NCBI GenBank assembly: GCA_900772775.1
Contig: CAAGRW010000176.1
Coordinates: 1 to 37,570, forward strand
Source of the DNA: Candidatus Rifleibacteriota bacterium
GTDB lineage: Bacteria; Vulcanimicrobiota; Xenobia; Xenobiales; Xenobiaceae
Length of the DNA stretch: 37,570 nt
Reading direction: 5' to 3'
In this document: in pieces, positions 1 through 8,697 of the stretch
Numbering within the stretch: position 1 is the first letter of the stretch
Layout of the letters: every line of letters starts with the position of its first letter
Position numbers and translations under genes: made by a program
The notes under the pieces: model-generated
Seen by the model: only the letters and a program-made list of their open reading frames with translations
Told to the model about the DNA's origin: nothing
Databases searched by the model: none

Positions 1-6
1 ACCCAC

Positions 7-47
7 AAAAAAAGCAGCTTGACTATAAGTACAAGCTGCCTTTTTTT
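7..47. terminator. Bidirectional rho-independent terminator
   Basis: A perfect 8-bp stem (GCAGCTTG at 14-21 with CAAGCTGC at 32-39) has a 10-nt loop. It is flanked by an A-run at 7-13 and a T-run at 41-47, so it can act on either strand. It lies just after the stop codon of the minus-strand gene at 70-669 and would end that transcript. Confidence 0.85.
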
Positions 48-69
48 GATATAAGCCAACGAAAACTAT

Positions 70-669
70 CTAACGTTCATAACCATTATCAGTATTGATA
101 GAAGCTTGAATAGAACTCATTAAATCGAGCTTGTAACCGTTGCCCTCCTTTACTACGGCATAGTATCCTTGAGTGTTAGTGCCTTTGGTGTAATTGAAAA
201 ATACATTTTTCTCTTTATTTACGCCGACTCTAAAATCACTTAAAACGATTTGTCCATTGCGATAGTAAGGATGAGCTGCAGCGCCATATTGCATAGTGGC
301 CCAACATTTTTTGGCAAAATCTCCACTCGTATTGTTGAGCTCTTTTTCCACCATGTAAGAAACTTCATAAGCATTGCCACGCACAGCTCCACCGGAAACT
401 AAACTTTGAGCAATTTGCAAAGAAATAGTCCGTTTGGAAGAAGCGCTTAAATAGTTCCAAACCAAAGGATTTTTCTCAAAATAATACTTCAATCCCATTT
501 GTAATACTTGGCTAGCTTGTTGTTTAATTCTAGCTTCTTCAGCCGGAGTAAGGCCATTATTAATAAAGCTGTCACCACTATTTTGCCAATGTTGGGCATA
601 AGCAACTGAGTTGCAAATTGCCCCGACAAGCACTAAAAGACCACACAGGAACAAACAGATTTTTTTCAT
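70..669 (-). CDS. Secreted protein of unknown function (paralogue of the next gene)
   Basis: This is a 199-residue exported protein. Residues 1-25 form a classical signal peptide (MKK, hydrophobic core, cleavage near VAYA/Q). I recognise no catalytic motif. The mature part is mixed helix then strand and ends in a YAVVKEGNGYKLDL segment. It shares spaced motifs with the gene directly upstream on the same strand: a central FAKKCWATMQYG versus VAKIFWQAYFVG, and a C-terminal YAVVKE...YKLDL versus FVLVKE...WKVDI. Those segments resemble small NTF2-like or DUF4878-type lipoprotein folds, but that is only a guess. The ATG start is well supported by AAGGAGG about 8 nt upstream. The 50-nt gap to the upstream gene has no convincing terminator, so the two are probably co-transcribed. 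Confidence 0.8.
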   Translation of the reverse strand: MKKICLFLCGLLVLVGAICNSVAYAQHWQNSGDSFINNGLTPAEEARIKQQASQVLQMGLKYYFEKNPLVWNYLSASSKRTISLQIAQSLVSGGAVRGNAYEVSYMVEKELNNTSGDFAKKCWATMQYGAAAHPYYRNGQIVLSDFRVGVNKEKNVFFNYTKGTNTQGYYAVVKEGNGYKLDLMSSIQASINTDNGYER

Positions 670-719
670 GTAAAAAACCTCCTTAACCGTTGAAGCGCCG
701 TCGAGGCTACCTCTTTTTT

Positions 720-1394
720 TTATTGTTCTAATTCCAATTTAGAATTGACAATATCAACCTTCCATTGCGACTTTTCTTTTACCAAAACGAAAGTGCGTGA
801 ACCTATAGTGACAATTTCTTTATCAACATTTTTCTTAGAGGAAAGCTTATCTAAATCGAGCTTATCGAAGTCGATCTTGTATTCCATCTCGCCGAATGTG
901 CCTACAAAATAAGCTTGCCAAAAAATTTTGGCCACTTGATTGCCCGGCTCTTCAAAAAGGGCACGCATGTTTTCTTTAAGCTTAGCTTCCGATTCCACTT
1001 TTTCGTCGGGATTGTTTTCATGCCAGGCTTTAGCCATAGTATCGATAATATATTGCTGGCTTTCGGAAGTAATAATATTCCAGGCTTCCGAGGAGCGCTC
1101 GTTGGCGATAGCGGCAAATTTGGCTAAAGTGCCGGGCACAGTATTAGCAAAAGCCTTAAGATCATAAACTTTGCTAAAAGTCAGACTGGGACGGAAGAAA
1201 GCTTGTTGGTACCGACTGTAATATATAGGAGCCAAAGATGATCTGGGCTCTTCAATCTTCAATTCGTATTTGGTTGCTTGAAGATCTTCCAAAGTTATAG
1301 CTTTACTATTACCAGGTTCTTCTGCATAGACAAGGCCAGTTAAGGCGCCCAAAACTGCGGTTAAGGCCAACGCAGTTTGCCACATTTTTCTCAT
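720..1394 (-). CDS. Secreted protein of unknown function (paralogue of the gene at 70-669)
   Basis: This 224-residue exported protein starts MRKMWQTALALTAVLGALTG and has a signal peptide ending near VYA/EE. An in-frame TTG at 1457 would add 21 residues. I prefer the ATG at 1392-1394 because GGAG lies 7 nt upstream and the signal peptide is then at the true N-terminus. No enzyme motif is visible. The second half (from about ITSESQQYI to the end) aligns by eye with the downstream gene: a helix with an aromatic pair, then paired strands ending in LVKEKSQWKVDIV. The two look like an old tandem duplication, perhaps binding a shared envelope ligand. It is divergent from uvrB, whose start is 84 bp away. 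Confidence 0.78.
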   Translation of the reverse strand: MRKMWQTALALTAVLGALTGLVYAEEPGNSKAITLEDLQATKYELKIEEPRSSLAPIYYSRYQQAFFRPSLTFSKVYDLKAFANTVPGTLAKFAAIANERSSEAWNIITSESQQYIIDTMAKAWHENNPDEKVESEAKLKENMRALFEEPGNQVAKIFWQAYFVGTFGEMEYKIDFDKLDLDKLSSKKNVDKEIVTIGSRTFVLVKEKSQWKVDIVNSKLELEQ

Positions 1395-1459
1395 TATTCT
1401 GCTCCGATTTTCAATAGCGCAATTTAGTATTGAATTATCTACCGATCTGCTACTCAATT

Positions 1460-1468
1460 TGCTAGAAT
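1460..1468 (+). promoter_or_regulatory. Extended -10 promoter element of uvrB (putative)
   Basis: TGC-TAGAAT matches the extended -10 form (TGn followed by a TATAAT-like hexamer). No good -35 box is visible at normal spacing, as expected for extended -10 promoters. Transcription would start near 1475, only about 3 nt before the uvrB ATG at 1478. That agrees with the absence of a Shine-Dalgarno sequence and suggests a nearly leaderless mRNA. No SOS-box-like palindrome was seen. Confidence 0.4.
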
Positions 1469-1477
1469 GTTCAACGT

Positions 1478-3652
1478 ATGTGCAAACAAGTCTTTCAACT
1501 GGCTGCCCCTTTTCCAGCTAAAGGCGATCAGCCCCAAGCTATCGACAACCTAGCCAAAAGCCTGCAGGAAGGCAAGCGCTTCGTCACTCTCTTAGGCGCT
1601 ACCGGCACAGGCAAAACCTTCACTGTAGCCTCAGTAATTGCTCGCTTGGGCCGCCCCGCTTTGGTTATTAGCCATAACAAAACACTGGCCGCTCAGCTTA
1701 CCTCTGAATTTAAAGAATTTTTCCCCCAAAACGCCGTCGAATATTTTGTCTCTTATTTCGATTACTATCGTCCTGAAGCTTATATGCCGCAAACCGACAG
1801 TTATATCGAAAAAGAATCTTCCCTCAACGACGAGTTGGACAGGCTGCGCCATTCAGCCATTCAAGCGGCCATAAATAGACCCGACACCTTATGCGTATCT
1901 TCTGTCTCTTGCATTTACGGTTTGGGCAACCCTGAAGATTATAAGCGTATGCTTTTAGTTTTTCGTCCCGGCCAAGAAATGGATCGCGAAGCTTTGTTGC
2001 GCCAATTGGTAGAAATGTTTTATACCAGAACGGACATTCTCAGCAATGGCACTTTCCGTTTAAATGGCGAAATTTTAGACATATATCCAGTTGACGAAAA
2101 TAAAATTTATCGCATTGAGTTTTTCGGCGATGAAGTGGATCGTATGTATGAATTGGATCCGCTCAATTTTAATGTAATTGCCAAGCCGGAACGCATTGTA
2201 GTTTCTCCAGCTAAAGTGTACGTTTTGCCTCACGAAAAGATGGCCAAAGCCATCAATTCTATTAGAGAAGAACTTACTGAACACTTAAAGACTTTGCGCC
2301 AAGAAGGCAAACTTTTAGAAGCTGAACGCATAGAGCAGCGCACCAATTATGATTTGGAAGTGTTGCAAGAATTAGGCTATTGTCCCGGCATTGAAAATTA
2401 TTCTCGCCATTTAACGGCCCGAGAGCCCGGCCAGCCTCCTTACACTTTGTTAGACTATTTCCCCAAAGACTTTATTGTCTTTATTGACGAATCTCATGTC
2501 GCCATTCCTCAATTGCAAGCTATGCTAGCTGGCGATCAAGCTCGCAAGCGCAGTTTGGTTGAGTTTGGCTTTCGCTTGCCTTCCGCTTTTGACAATCGCC
2601 CTCTGTCTTTTGAAGAATTTTTGCAAAAAGTCGGCCAAGTGGTCTTTATCAGCGCCACTCCTGGCCCCTTTGAAATGGATAATTCGGAACTAATCGTCGA
2701 GCAAATTATCCGTCCTACCGGTCTAGTCGATCCAGAAGTGGAAGTGCGCCCTATTCAAGGCCAAATTGATGATTTAGTTGATGAAATAAGAAAAAGAGCT
2801 GCCAAAAACGAGCGCACTTTAGTGACTACTTTAACTAAAAAAATGGCTGAAGACTTAACCGAATATCTAGCCAATCTGGATATTCGCGTCAAATATCTCC
2901 ACTCTGATGTCGACACTTTAGAGCGCATTGAAATTTTGCGCGATTTGCGCTTAGGTCACTTTGACGTTTTGGTAGGCATAAACTTATTGCGCGAAGGTTT
3001 AGACTTGCCAGAAGTCTCTTTGGTAGCTATTTTAGATGCCGATAAAGAAGGCTTTTTACGTTCCAACACTAGCTTAATCCAAACTATAGGTCGCGCCGCT
3101 CGCAACGCAAGTGGCAGTGTAATTTTGTATGCCGACAAAATTACCAAATCTATGCAAGCGGCTATGGACGAGACAGCTCGTCGCCGCGCTATCCAAATGG
3201 CCTACAATAAAGAGCACCATATTGTGCCGCAAACTATCAATAAAGCCGTTAAGGATATTCTAGGCATGGTTAGTTCCGGCAGCCGCACTGAAGAAGCCCA
3301 CAGCAACCAAAGTGCCGAAGCTATCGGCTCGCAAGATAAAATTTTGCTTTCTAAAGAGGAGCGCAGTCGCCTCGATATAGACCAATTGCGCACTTTAATA
3401 GATAAAGTGGAAGAAGCTATGCTTAAAGCTGCCGCTGAAATGCAATTTGAAACGGCGGCTGCCTTGCGCGATCAGATGTACTCATTAAAGAGACAACTCA
3501 GCTCAATTTTGGAAGGTCTGCCTGCCGCAGTTGCTTTAGAACTAGCTGAAAGCGATCCAGGAATATCCCTTAAGCAGCGCAAGAAAACAAGCGCAGCTGC
3601 TCTTTCGACAAGTACAAACGACAAGCGAAAAGGCAAAGCACGAAAACACTAG
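1478..3652 (+). CDS. uvrB: UvrABC excinuclease subunit B
   Basis: UvrB is the damage-verifying helicase-like subunit of nucleotide excision repair. It is loaded by UvrA and recruits UvrC. The 724-residue product is complete. Walker A GATGTGKT lies at 40-47. The beta-hairpin that inserts between DNA strands (FDYYRPEAYMPQTD and following) covers about 93-127. The DESH box is at 337-340, the motif VI QTIGRAAR is at 535-542, and a C-terminal UVR motif at about 636-672 is the UvrC-binding coiled coil. It is about 50 residues longer than the E. coli protein because of a Lys/Arg/Ser-rich tail after residue 695. The ATG has no Shine-Dalgarno sequence. uvrA follows 36 nt later on the same strand, so the two damage-recognition subunits are made from one operon. 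Confidence 0.98.
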   Translation: MCKQVFQLAAPFPAKGDQPQAIDNLAKSLQEGKRFVTLLGATGTGKTFTVASVIARLGRPALVISHNKTLAAQLTSEFKEFFPQNAVEYFVSYFDYYRPEAYMPQTDSYIEKESSLNDELDRLRHSAIQAAINRPDTLCVSSVSCIYGLGNPEDYKRMLLVFRPGQEMDREALLRQLVEMFYTRTDILSNGTFRLNGEILDIYPVDENKIYRIEFFGDEVDRMYELDPLNFNVIAKPERIVVSPAKVYVLPHEKMAKAINSIREELTEHLKTLRQEGKLLEAERIEQRTNYDLEVLQELGYCPGIENYSRHLTAREPGQPPYTLLDYFPKDFIVFIDESHVAIPQLQAMLAGDQARKRSLVEFGFRLPSAFDNRPLSFEEFLQKVGQVVFISATPGPFEMDNSELIVEQIIRPTGLVDPEVEVRPIQGQIDDLVDEIRKRAAKNERTLVTTLTKKMAEDLTEYLANLDIRVKYLHSDVDTLERIEILRDLRLGHFDVLVGINLLREGLDLPEVSLVAILDADKEGFLRSNTSLIQTIGRAARNASGSVILYADKITKSMQAAMDETARRRAIQMAYNKEHHIVPQTINKAVKDILGMVSSGSRTEEAHSNQSAEAIGSQDKILLSKEERSRLDIDQLRTLIDKVEEAMLKAAAEMQFETAAALRDQMYSLKRQLSSILEGLPAAVALELAESDPGISLKQRKKTSAAALSTSTNDKRKGKARKH

Positions 3653-3688
3653 ATTTAATTTTTAATTTCAAACGAAAACAACAAGAAT

Positions 3689-6502
3689 ATGGCTTTAGAA
3701 GAAATTATCATTAAAGGGGCGCGGGAAAACAATTTAAAAAATATCAATTTAACTATTCCGCGCGATAAAATGACCGTAGTTACCGGCCTTTCCGGCTCGG
3801 GCAAATCGTCTTTAGTTTTTGATACTATCTATGCTGAAGGGCGCCGCCGCTACATGGAGTCGCTCTCTTCTTACGCGCGTCAATTTTTGGGCCGTTTAGA
3901 CAAGCCGGACGTAGACAGTGTAGACGGTCTTTCGCCAGCTATTTCTATCGATCAAAAAGGCACTTCGGCCAATCCCCGCTCGACAGTAGGCACTGTCACC
4001 GAAATTTATGACTATTTGCGTTTGCTTTACGCTAGAGCCGGCTTGCCTCACTGCCCTCAGTGCGGCCGCGAAATTTTCCCCCAAACTTTAGACCAAATTG
4101 TGGAAATAATTTTTACTAATCCTGAAGGTGCAAAGTTTAATATTTTGGCGCCTCTGGTGCGCGGCCGCAAAGGTCAATTCCAAAAATTGCTGCAAGATAC
4201 GCTCAACAAGGGCTTCAGCAGAGTCAGAATTGACGGAGAAATTGTCCGCTTGGACGACGAAGGCGATTTGCCCCACCTAGATCGTTACGTTATTCACAAT
4301 ATAGAAATAGTCGTCGACCGCATTGTCGTCAAGCCTGCTGCCCGCCACCGCATTGCCGAATCGGTAGAGCTGGCTTTAAAATTGGGCGAAGGCGTAATTT
4401 TATTGCAAAATTTAGCCGGCGGCGAGCAACTTTACAGCCAAAATTTAGCTTGTTTAGAGTGCGGCCTTTCCTTTGCCAAGTTGGAGCCGCGCCTTTTTTC
4501 CTTTAATTCGCCTTTTGGAGCTTGCCCAGAATGTAGCGGCTTAGGTTTTGTTTCCAAACTGGACTTAAATTTAGTTATTCCCGATCCAACATTAAGTTTA
4601 AATGAAGGCGCTTTAGCTCCCTGGGGCAAGCCTATCCATTCGCTGCGCTACCATATGCGCGAAACCTGGTTTTGGAGCCAAGCCGAAAAATTGGCAGAGT
4701 TGGGCTTAATCGATTTAGATAAGCCTTGGCAAGAACTCAGCGAAGAAGAAAAACATTTAATTTTGCACGGTTGCCAAGCCAACGGCTATATTCCCAACTT
4801 TGACGGCGCTTTGCCAATGTTGGAGAAACGCTATCAAGAAGCCAACTCGGAATGGGCTATAGAAGAGCTGAATCAGTTTCGCGTCACTTCCGTATGCGAA
4901 GCTTGCGGCGGCGCCCGCTTAAAGCCTGAAGCTCGCTGTGTTACCGTCGATGGTTTAACTATCGCTCAGTTGTGTGCCAAATCTATAGTAAAAGCTCAGC
5001 AATGGCTAGAAAGCTTAACTTTATCGGCTAAAAATCAAGCTATTGCTACACCTATTGTGCGCGAACTAAAAGCTCGCTTCCAATTTTTAATTAACGTAGG
5101 TTTAGATTATTTAAGTTTAGATCGCGCGGCGGCCACTCTTTCCGGCGGCGAAGCCCAACGTATTCGTCTAGCTACCCAAATAGGTTCCGGTTTAGTGGGC
5201 GTGCTGTACATTCTAGATGAGCCTTCCATTGGCTTACACCAACGCGACAATCAGCGCCTTTTGGAAACTTTGAAAAAATTGCGCGATTTGGGCAACACTT
5301 TAGTTATTGTCGAACATGACGAAGATACCATAAAAGCAGCCGATCATATTGTCGATATTGGCCCCGGCGCAGGAGTTCACGGTGGCGAAGTGGTCGTATC
5401 CGGTACTTTACAAGATGTACTAAACGAGCCGCGTTCTTTAACCGGCGACTATTTAAGTGGCCGCAAATCTATTGCTATTCCTTACCCACGCCGTCCTCGA
5501 AATCAAGAACAGATTGCCCTTTACGGTTGCCAACAAAACAATTTGCAAAACATAGATGTAGAGTTTCCCTTGGGCTTAATGATTGGTGTTACCGGAGTTT
5601 CCGGCTCGGGCAAAAGCACGTTAGTTAATGAAATACTCTACAAACATTTAGCTCAACATTTAGGCTTAAAAGTTGAAGATGTGGGCCAATGCGACAAAAT
5701 TGAAGGCGCAGAACTTATCGATAAATTGATCGTTATCGATCAATCTCCCATTGGACGCACTCCCCGTTCCAATCCGGCCACTTATACCGGCATGTTCGAC
5801 GCTATCCGCAACCTTTTTGCCGCTTCTCCCGAAGCCAAAATGCGTGGTTATAAACCTGGTCGTTTTTCCTTTAACATTAAAGGCGGCCGCTGCGAAGCTT
5901 GCCAAGGCCAAGGCATACTTAAAATCGAGATGAACTTTTTGCCCGATGTTTGCGTGCCTTGCGAAGTTTGCCAAGGACAGCGTTATAACCGCGAAACTTT
6001 GGAAATTCATTTCAAAGGCAAAACTATTTCCGAAGTTTTAGACATGACTGTGGAAGAAGGGTTGGAATTTTTTGCCAATTATCCCAAGATCCGCTCTAAG
6101 CTGCAAACTCTTTATGATGTAGGTTTAAGCTACATTCGCTTAGGCCAAGCGGCTACAACTCTTTCCGGCGGCGAAGCTCAACGCATTAAGTTAGCCGGCG
6201 AACTTTCCAAAAAAGCTCTGGGACGTACTCTCTATATTTTAGATGAGCCCACGACCGGTTTACATTTTGACGATGTAGCTAAACTTATGGGCGTATTGCG
6301 CCGCTTAGTAGAAGCAGGCGGCTCTATGATCATTATCGAGCACAATTTAGACGTCATAAAATGTTGTGATTGGCTTATTGATTTGGGCCCTGAAGGCGGC
6401 GAGCGCGGCGGTCAGGTAGTAGCTTGCGGTACTCCCGAAGATGTAGCCCAAAACTCACATTCTTGGACAGGCAAATTTCTTAAAGACGTGCTCCATGTCT
6501 AA
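3689..6502 (+). CDS. uvrA: UvrABC excinuclease subunit A
   Basis: UvrA is the dimeric ABC-type ATPase that finds bulky DNA lesions and hands the DNA to UvrB. The 937-residue protein has the full layout. The first Walker A (GLSGSGKS) is at 33-40, with CPQC at 122-125 and a zinc site at CLEC 255-258 / CPEC 279-282. The first signature LSGGEAQR (484-491) is followed by Walker B ILDEPSIGLH. The second Walker A (GVSGSGKST) is at 636-644. The C-terminal zinc finger (CEAC 735-738, CEVC 758-761), essential for damage discrimination, comes before the second signature LSGGEAQR (825-832) and ILDEPTTGLH. Another CxxC pair is at 403-406. The ATG has no recognisable ribosome-binding site. Confidence 0.98.
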   Translation: MALEEIIIKGARENNLKNINLTIPRDKMTVVTGLSGSGKSSLVFDTIYAEGRRRYMESLSSYARQFLGRLDKPDVDSVDGLSPAISIDQKGTSANPRSTVGTVTEIYDYLRLLYARAGLPHCPQCGREIFPQTLDQIVEIIFTNPEGAKFNILAPLVRGRKGQFQKLLQDTLNKGFSRVRIDGEIVRLDDEGDLPHLDRYVIHNIEIVVDRIVVKPAARHRIAESVELALKLGEGVILLQNLAGGEQLYSQNLACLECGLSFAKLEPRLFSFNSPFGACPECSGLGFVSKLDLNLVIPDPTLSLNEGALAPWGKPIHSLRYHMRETWFWSQAEKLAELGLIDLDKPWQELSEEEKHLILHGCQANGYIPNFDGALPMLEKRYQEANSEWAIEELNQFRVTSVCEACGGARLKPEARCVTVDGLTIAQLCAKSIVKAQQWLESLTLSAKNQAIATPIVRELKARFQFLINVGLDYLSLDRAAATLSGGEAQRIRLATQIGSGLVGVLYILDEPSIGLHQRDNQRLLETLKKLRDLGNTLVIVEHDEDTIKAADHIVDIGPGAGVHGGEVVVSGTLQDVLNEPRSLTGDYLSGRKSIAIPYPRRPRNQEQIALYGCQQNNLQNIDVEFPLGLMIGVTGVSGSGKSTLVNEILYKHLAQHLGLKVEDVGQCDKIEGAELIDKLIVIDQSPIGRTPRSNPATYTGMFDAIRNLFAASPEAKMRGYKPGRFSFNIKGGRCEACQGQGILKIEMNFLPDVCVPCEVCQGQRYNRETLEIHFKGKTISEVLDMTVEEGLEFFANYPKIRSKLQTLYDVGLSYIRLGQAATTLSGGEAQRIKLAGELSKKALGRTLYILDEPTTGLHFDDVAKLMGVLRRLVEAGGSMIIIEHNLDVIKCCDWLIDLGPEGGERGGQVVACGTPEDVAQNSHSWTGKFLKDVLHV

Positions 6503-6530
6503 AATTTCCAAGCCATACTGTAATTAAACA

Positions 6531-8639
6531 ATGCCCAAGTCTCGCCGATTAAAATTAGCCTTCATAGCCTTAATATATGCCATCATCATTTTTTCTTTAT
6601 CAAAAAATGTTTGGTTAGATACTTCTTTAGCTTTAGGTTGTGTTACCGACGATACTTTTGACGAGATGGTGCTTACAAGAGCTGTGGCCGACAATTTAAG
6701 GCAAGGCCACTTTCCTCTTACCAGCCAAGCTTGGGAATTTCCCCAAAATATAAATCTGGTCATTACCCACAAATCTTATTTGCATACGCTAATTGGCTGT
6801 TTTTGGCAAATATTTTTTCCCTGGCCCACTTGGTGGAACCTTAGTGTAGTTAGCGCTATTTGGCTTAGCGCCTTAGGTCTAGCTTGGGCAGTGCTAAGGT
6901 TAAGTGCTCCAATGCCAAACCAAGCCAATAGTCGGCGCCAAGTTTTGGGCTTCATGCTTGCTTTGGGCAGCGGCCTGCCTATTTTAGCGGCGCCTTTTAC
7001 CCGACAAATGATCGGCTGGGGCCACATACCTCAACTTTTCAGTTTGCCGGCCATCTTGGCTTTAGCTGCTTTGGCTATCATTTTTACTGGCCCCAGCCGA
7101 GCCTCTGTGGCTTCGGACTCAGCTTCTGCGCCAAGCGTCCAACCAAAGTCCGAAGCTGAGCCAACCCTAAAGGCGCCGCTGCCGCAGCAGGCCGCCTCGC
7201 CAAGCGCTCCAGCGACTTCCTCACCTTCGCCTGTTCCGGCGGCAGCTTATTGGCTTTTGGCTATATCGGTTCTGGCTGCCGCCGGCGTCTACTGGATCTG
7301 GGCCGCGCTCCTAACTTTGGTAGGCTTCGCCTTATTGCTCACTCGCGCGGCCTTTTTGGACAAAATGTCGCTGAAGCGCTTGGCTGTGTGCATTGCCTTA
7401 ACAGCGTCAATAGCTTGCCCGGCGGCTTTATACGTTTTGCATGTCGATCCTGATTTACATCGTTACCAACAGAGCACCCGACAAGAGCAGTCCCACGAAG
7501 AGAGCCGAGCTTTCGAGCGCATGAGCCAGCTGACTTTGAGCCCACCTCACTTGGGCCAAAAGCTCACAGTGCGCTACGGCGCCAAGCTGATTACTCCCTT
7601 ACTGATAGCAGCTTTATTATTGTTTCCTTGGTGGCTCAAAGTCAGAAAAAGTCCAGCCTTGCTGTGGTTTTGGTTGGCTTCAATTTTGGCTCTTGTCGGC
7701 TTAGGCCCATATTTAACTTGGAATGGCGCTCTGCTCCTTGACGCCGCCGGGCAACCTATACGCGCTCCCCTGGCCTATTTAGCTAAATGCAGCGGCCTGT
7801 TCTTTTATTGGCGCACTCCTCAAACGGTTTGGCCCTTAGCTCTCACTTGTTTAATTTTTGGCTTTGTCTTTTTTATCCAAACCGTCAGCCAAAGTTGGCC
7901 GCAAGCCTCGCCAGGGGAGCGAGCCAAAAACGTTTTCGGCTGTACCTTGGCACTAATTGTTCTGGCCATTTTTACTTTAAGCGGCCAGAATATACGTTTA
8001 TTTTCCGCAGGTTATCAAGTAAGCGGCGCTTACTATCCAGCTTTTCAAGCTATAAAACCTAACTGGTGCGCTTTTCTGGCCGCTCAGCCTAAGCACTACG
8101 CTACTTTAGATTTACCTTTGGGCTATTGCACCAACGTTTGGCAAACCCAATTTTTACACGGTTGCCCTTCTGCGCATGGCAAACGCTCTTTAAGCTGGCT
8201 AACCCGCAATAACGCCTATATAGCTCAATTTTTGCAACTAAACACAATTTGTGCTTCCGCCAATATCAGAGCGCCTTATCCCAACGAAGGCAGTTCAGAA
8301 ATTATGTATGGTCGAGAAGATTTGCCGCGCCATTTTGTAGGCGACGCCACTCCCTCGCGCTTTGATAAGGAATTAGGTTCTTCTACTGACCAGGATTTAA
8401 AGGCGGGCAATATAACTAATAATATGGTAAAAAGAGACGCAGAGTTAGTTTTTCGAAGCGGCTTGCGCTATCTAGTGTTGCATAGAGCTAATTGCGCTTG
8501 GCTGGCTCCCGGACACGGTGCAGAAGTTTATAAGCACTTTCAAAGCGAACTTTCCAAACATTACGGCCCTCCTATTTACATAGATGAGCAAGCGACAATC
8601 TATAAATCGGAGCAATATGCCTCAGAGCACTGGCTTTAA
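6531..8639 (+). CDS. Polytopic membrane protein, GT-C glycosyltransferase-like
   Basis: This 702-residue integral membrane protein has about ten or more hydrophobic segments. After the first membrane helix (about 8-24) comes an acidic loop with the pattern TDDTFDEMV (39-47). That is the place where GT-C transferases carry their catalytic Asp/Glu pair for polyprenyl-phosphate sugar donors. The last ~120 residues are soluble, ending in a GPPIYIDEQATIYK strand pair typical of YfhO/PMT-like proteins. A Pro/Ala/Ser-rich linker (about 188-238) splits the membrane region. It is 28 nt after uvrA and has no Shine-Dalgarno sequence. Assignment to GT-C rests on overall shape plus the loop motif, so the substrate is unknown. 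A possible role is glycan or lipid-linked sugar transfer at the cytoplasmic membrane. Confidence 0.6.
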   Translation: MPKSRRLKLAFIALIYAIIIFSLSKNVWLDTSLALGCVTDDTFDEMVLTRAVADNLRQGHFPLTSQAWEFPQNINLVITHKSYLHTLIGCFWQIFFPWPTWWNLSVVSAIWLSALGLAWAVLRLSAPMPNQANSRRQVLGFMLALGSGLPILAAPFTRQMIGWGHIPQLFSLPAILALAALAIIFTGPSRASVASDSASAPSVQPKSEAEPTLKAPLPQQAASPSAPATSSPSPVPAAAYWLLAISVLAAAGVYWIWAALLTLVGFALLLTRAAFLDKMSLKRLAVCIALTASIACPAALYVLHVDPDLHRYQQSTRQEQSHEESRAFERMSQLTLSPPHLGQKLTVRYGAKLITPLLIAALLLFPWWLKVRKSPALLWFWLASILALVGLGPYLTWNGALLLDAAGQPIRAPLAYLAKCSGLFFYWRTPQTVWPLALTCLIFGFVFFIQTVSQSWPQASPGERAKNVFGCTLALIVLAIFTLSGQNIRLFSAGYQVSGAYYPAFQAIKPNWCAFLAAQPKHYATLDLPLGYCTNVWQTQFLHGCPSAHGKRSLSWLTRNNAYIAQFLQLNTICASANIRAPYPNEGSSEIMYGREDLPRHFVGDATPSRFDKELGSSTDQDLKAGNITNNMVKRDAELVFRSGLRYLVLHRANCAWLAPGHGAEVYKHFQSELSKHYGPPIYIDEQATIYKSEQYASEHWL

Positions 8640-8697
8640 CTAAAAGCCTAATTTGCCGTCTTTCAAAACCAAAAATTTTATAATAAAGGACAATTCA

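Noticed and set aside
670..719. Terminator between the two secreted paralogues
   Set aside because: Only a GAGG/CCTC 4-bp match is present, with the A-run on the wrong side for the minus strand.
8653..8697. TTG start extending the antiporter by 15 residues
   Set aside because: There is no ribosome-binding site and the added residues are polar. The GTG at 8698 has AAAGGA at good spacing and begins close to the first membrane helix.
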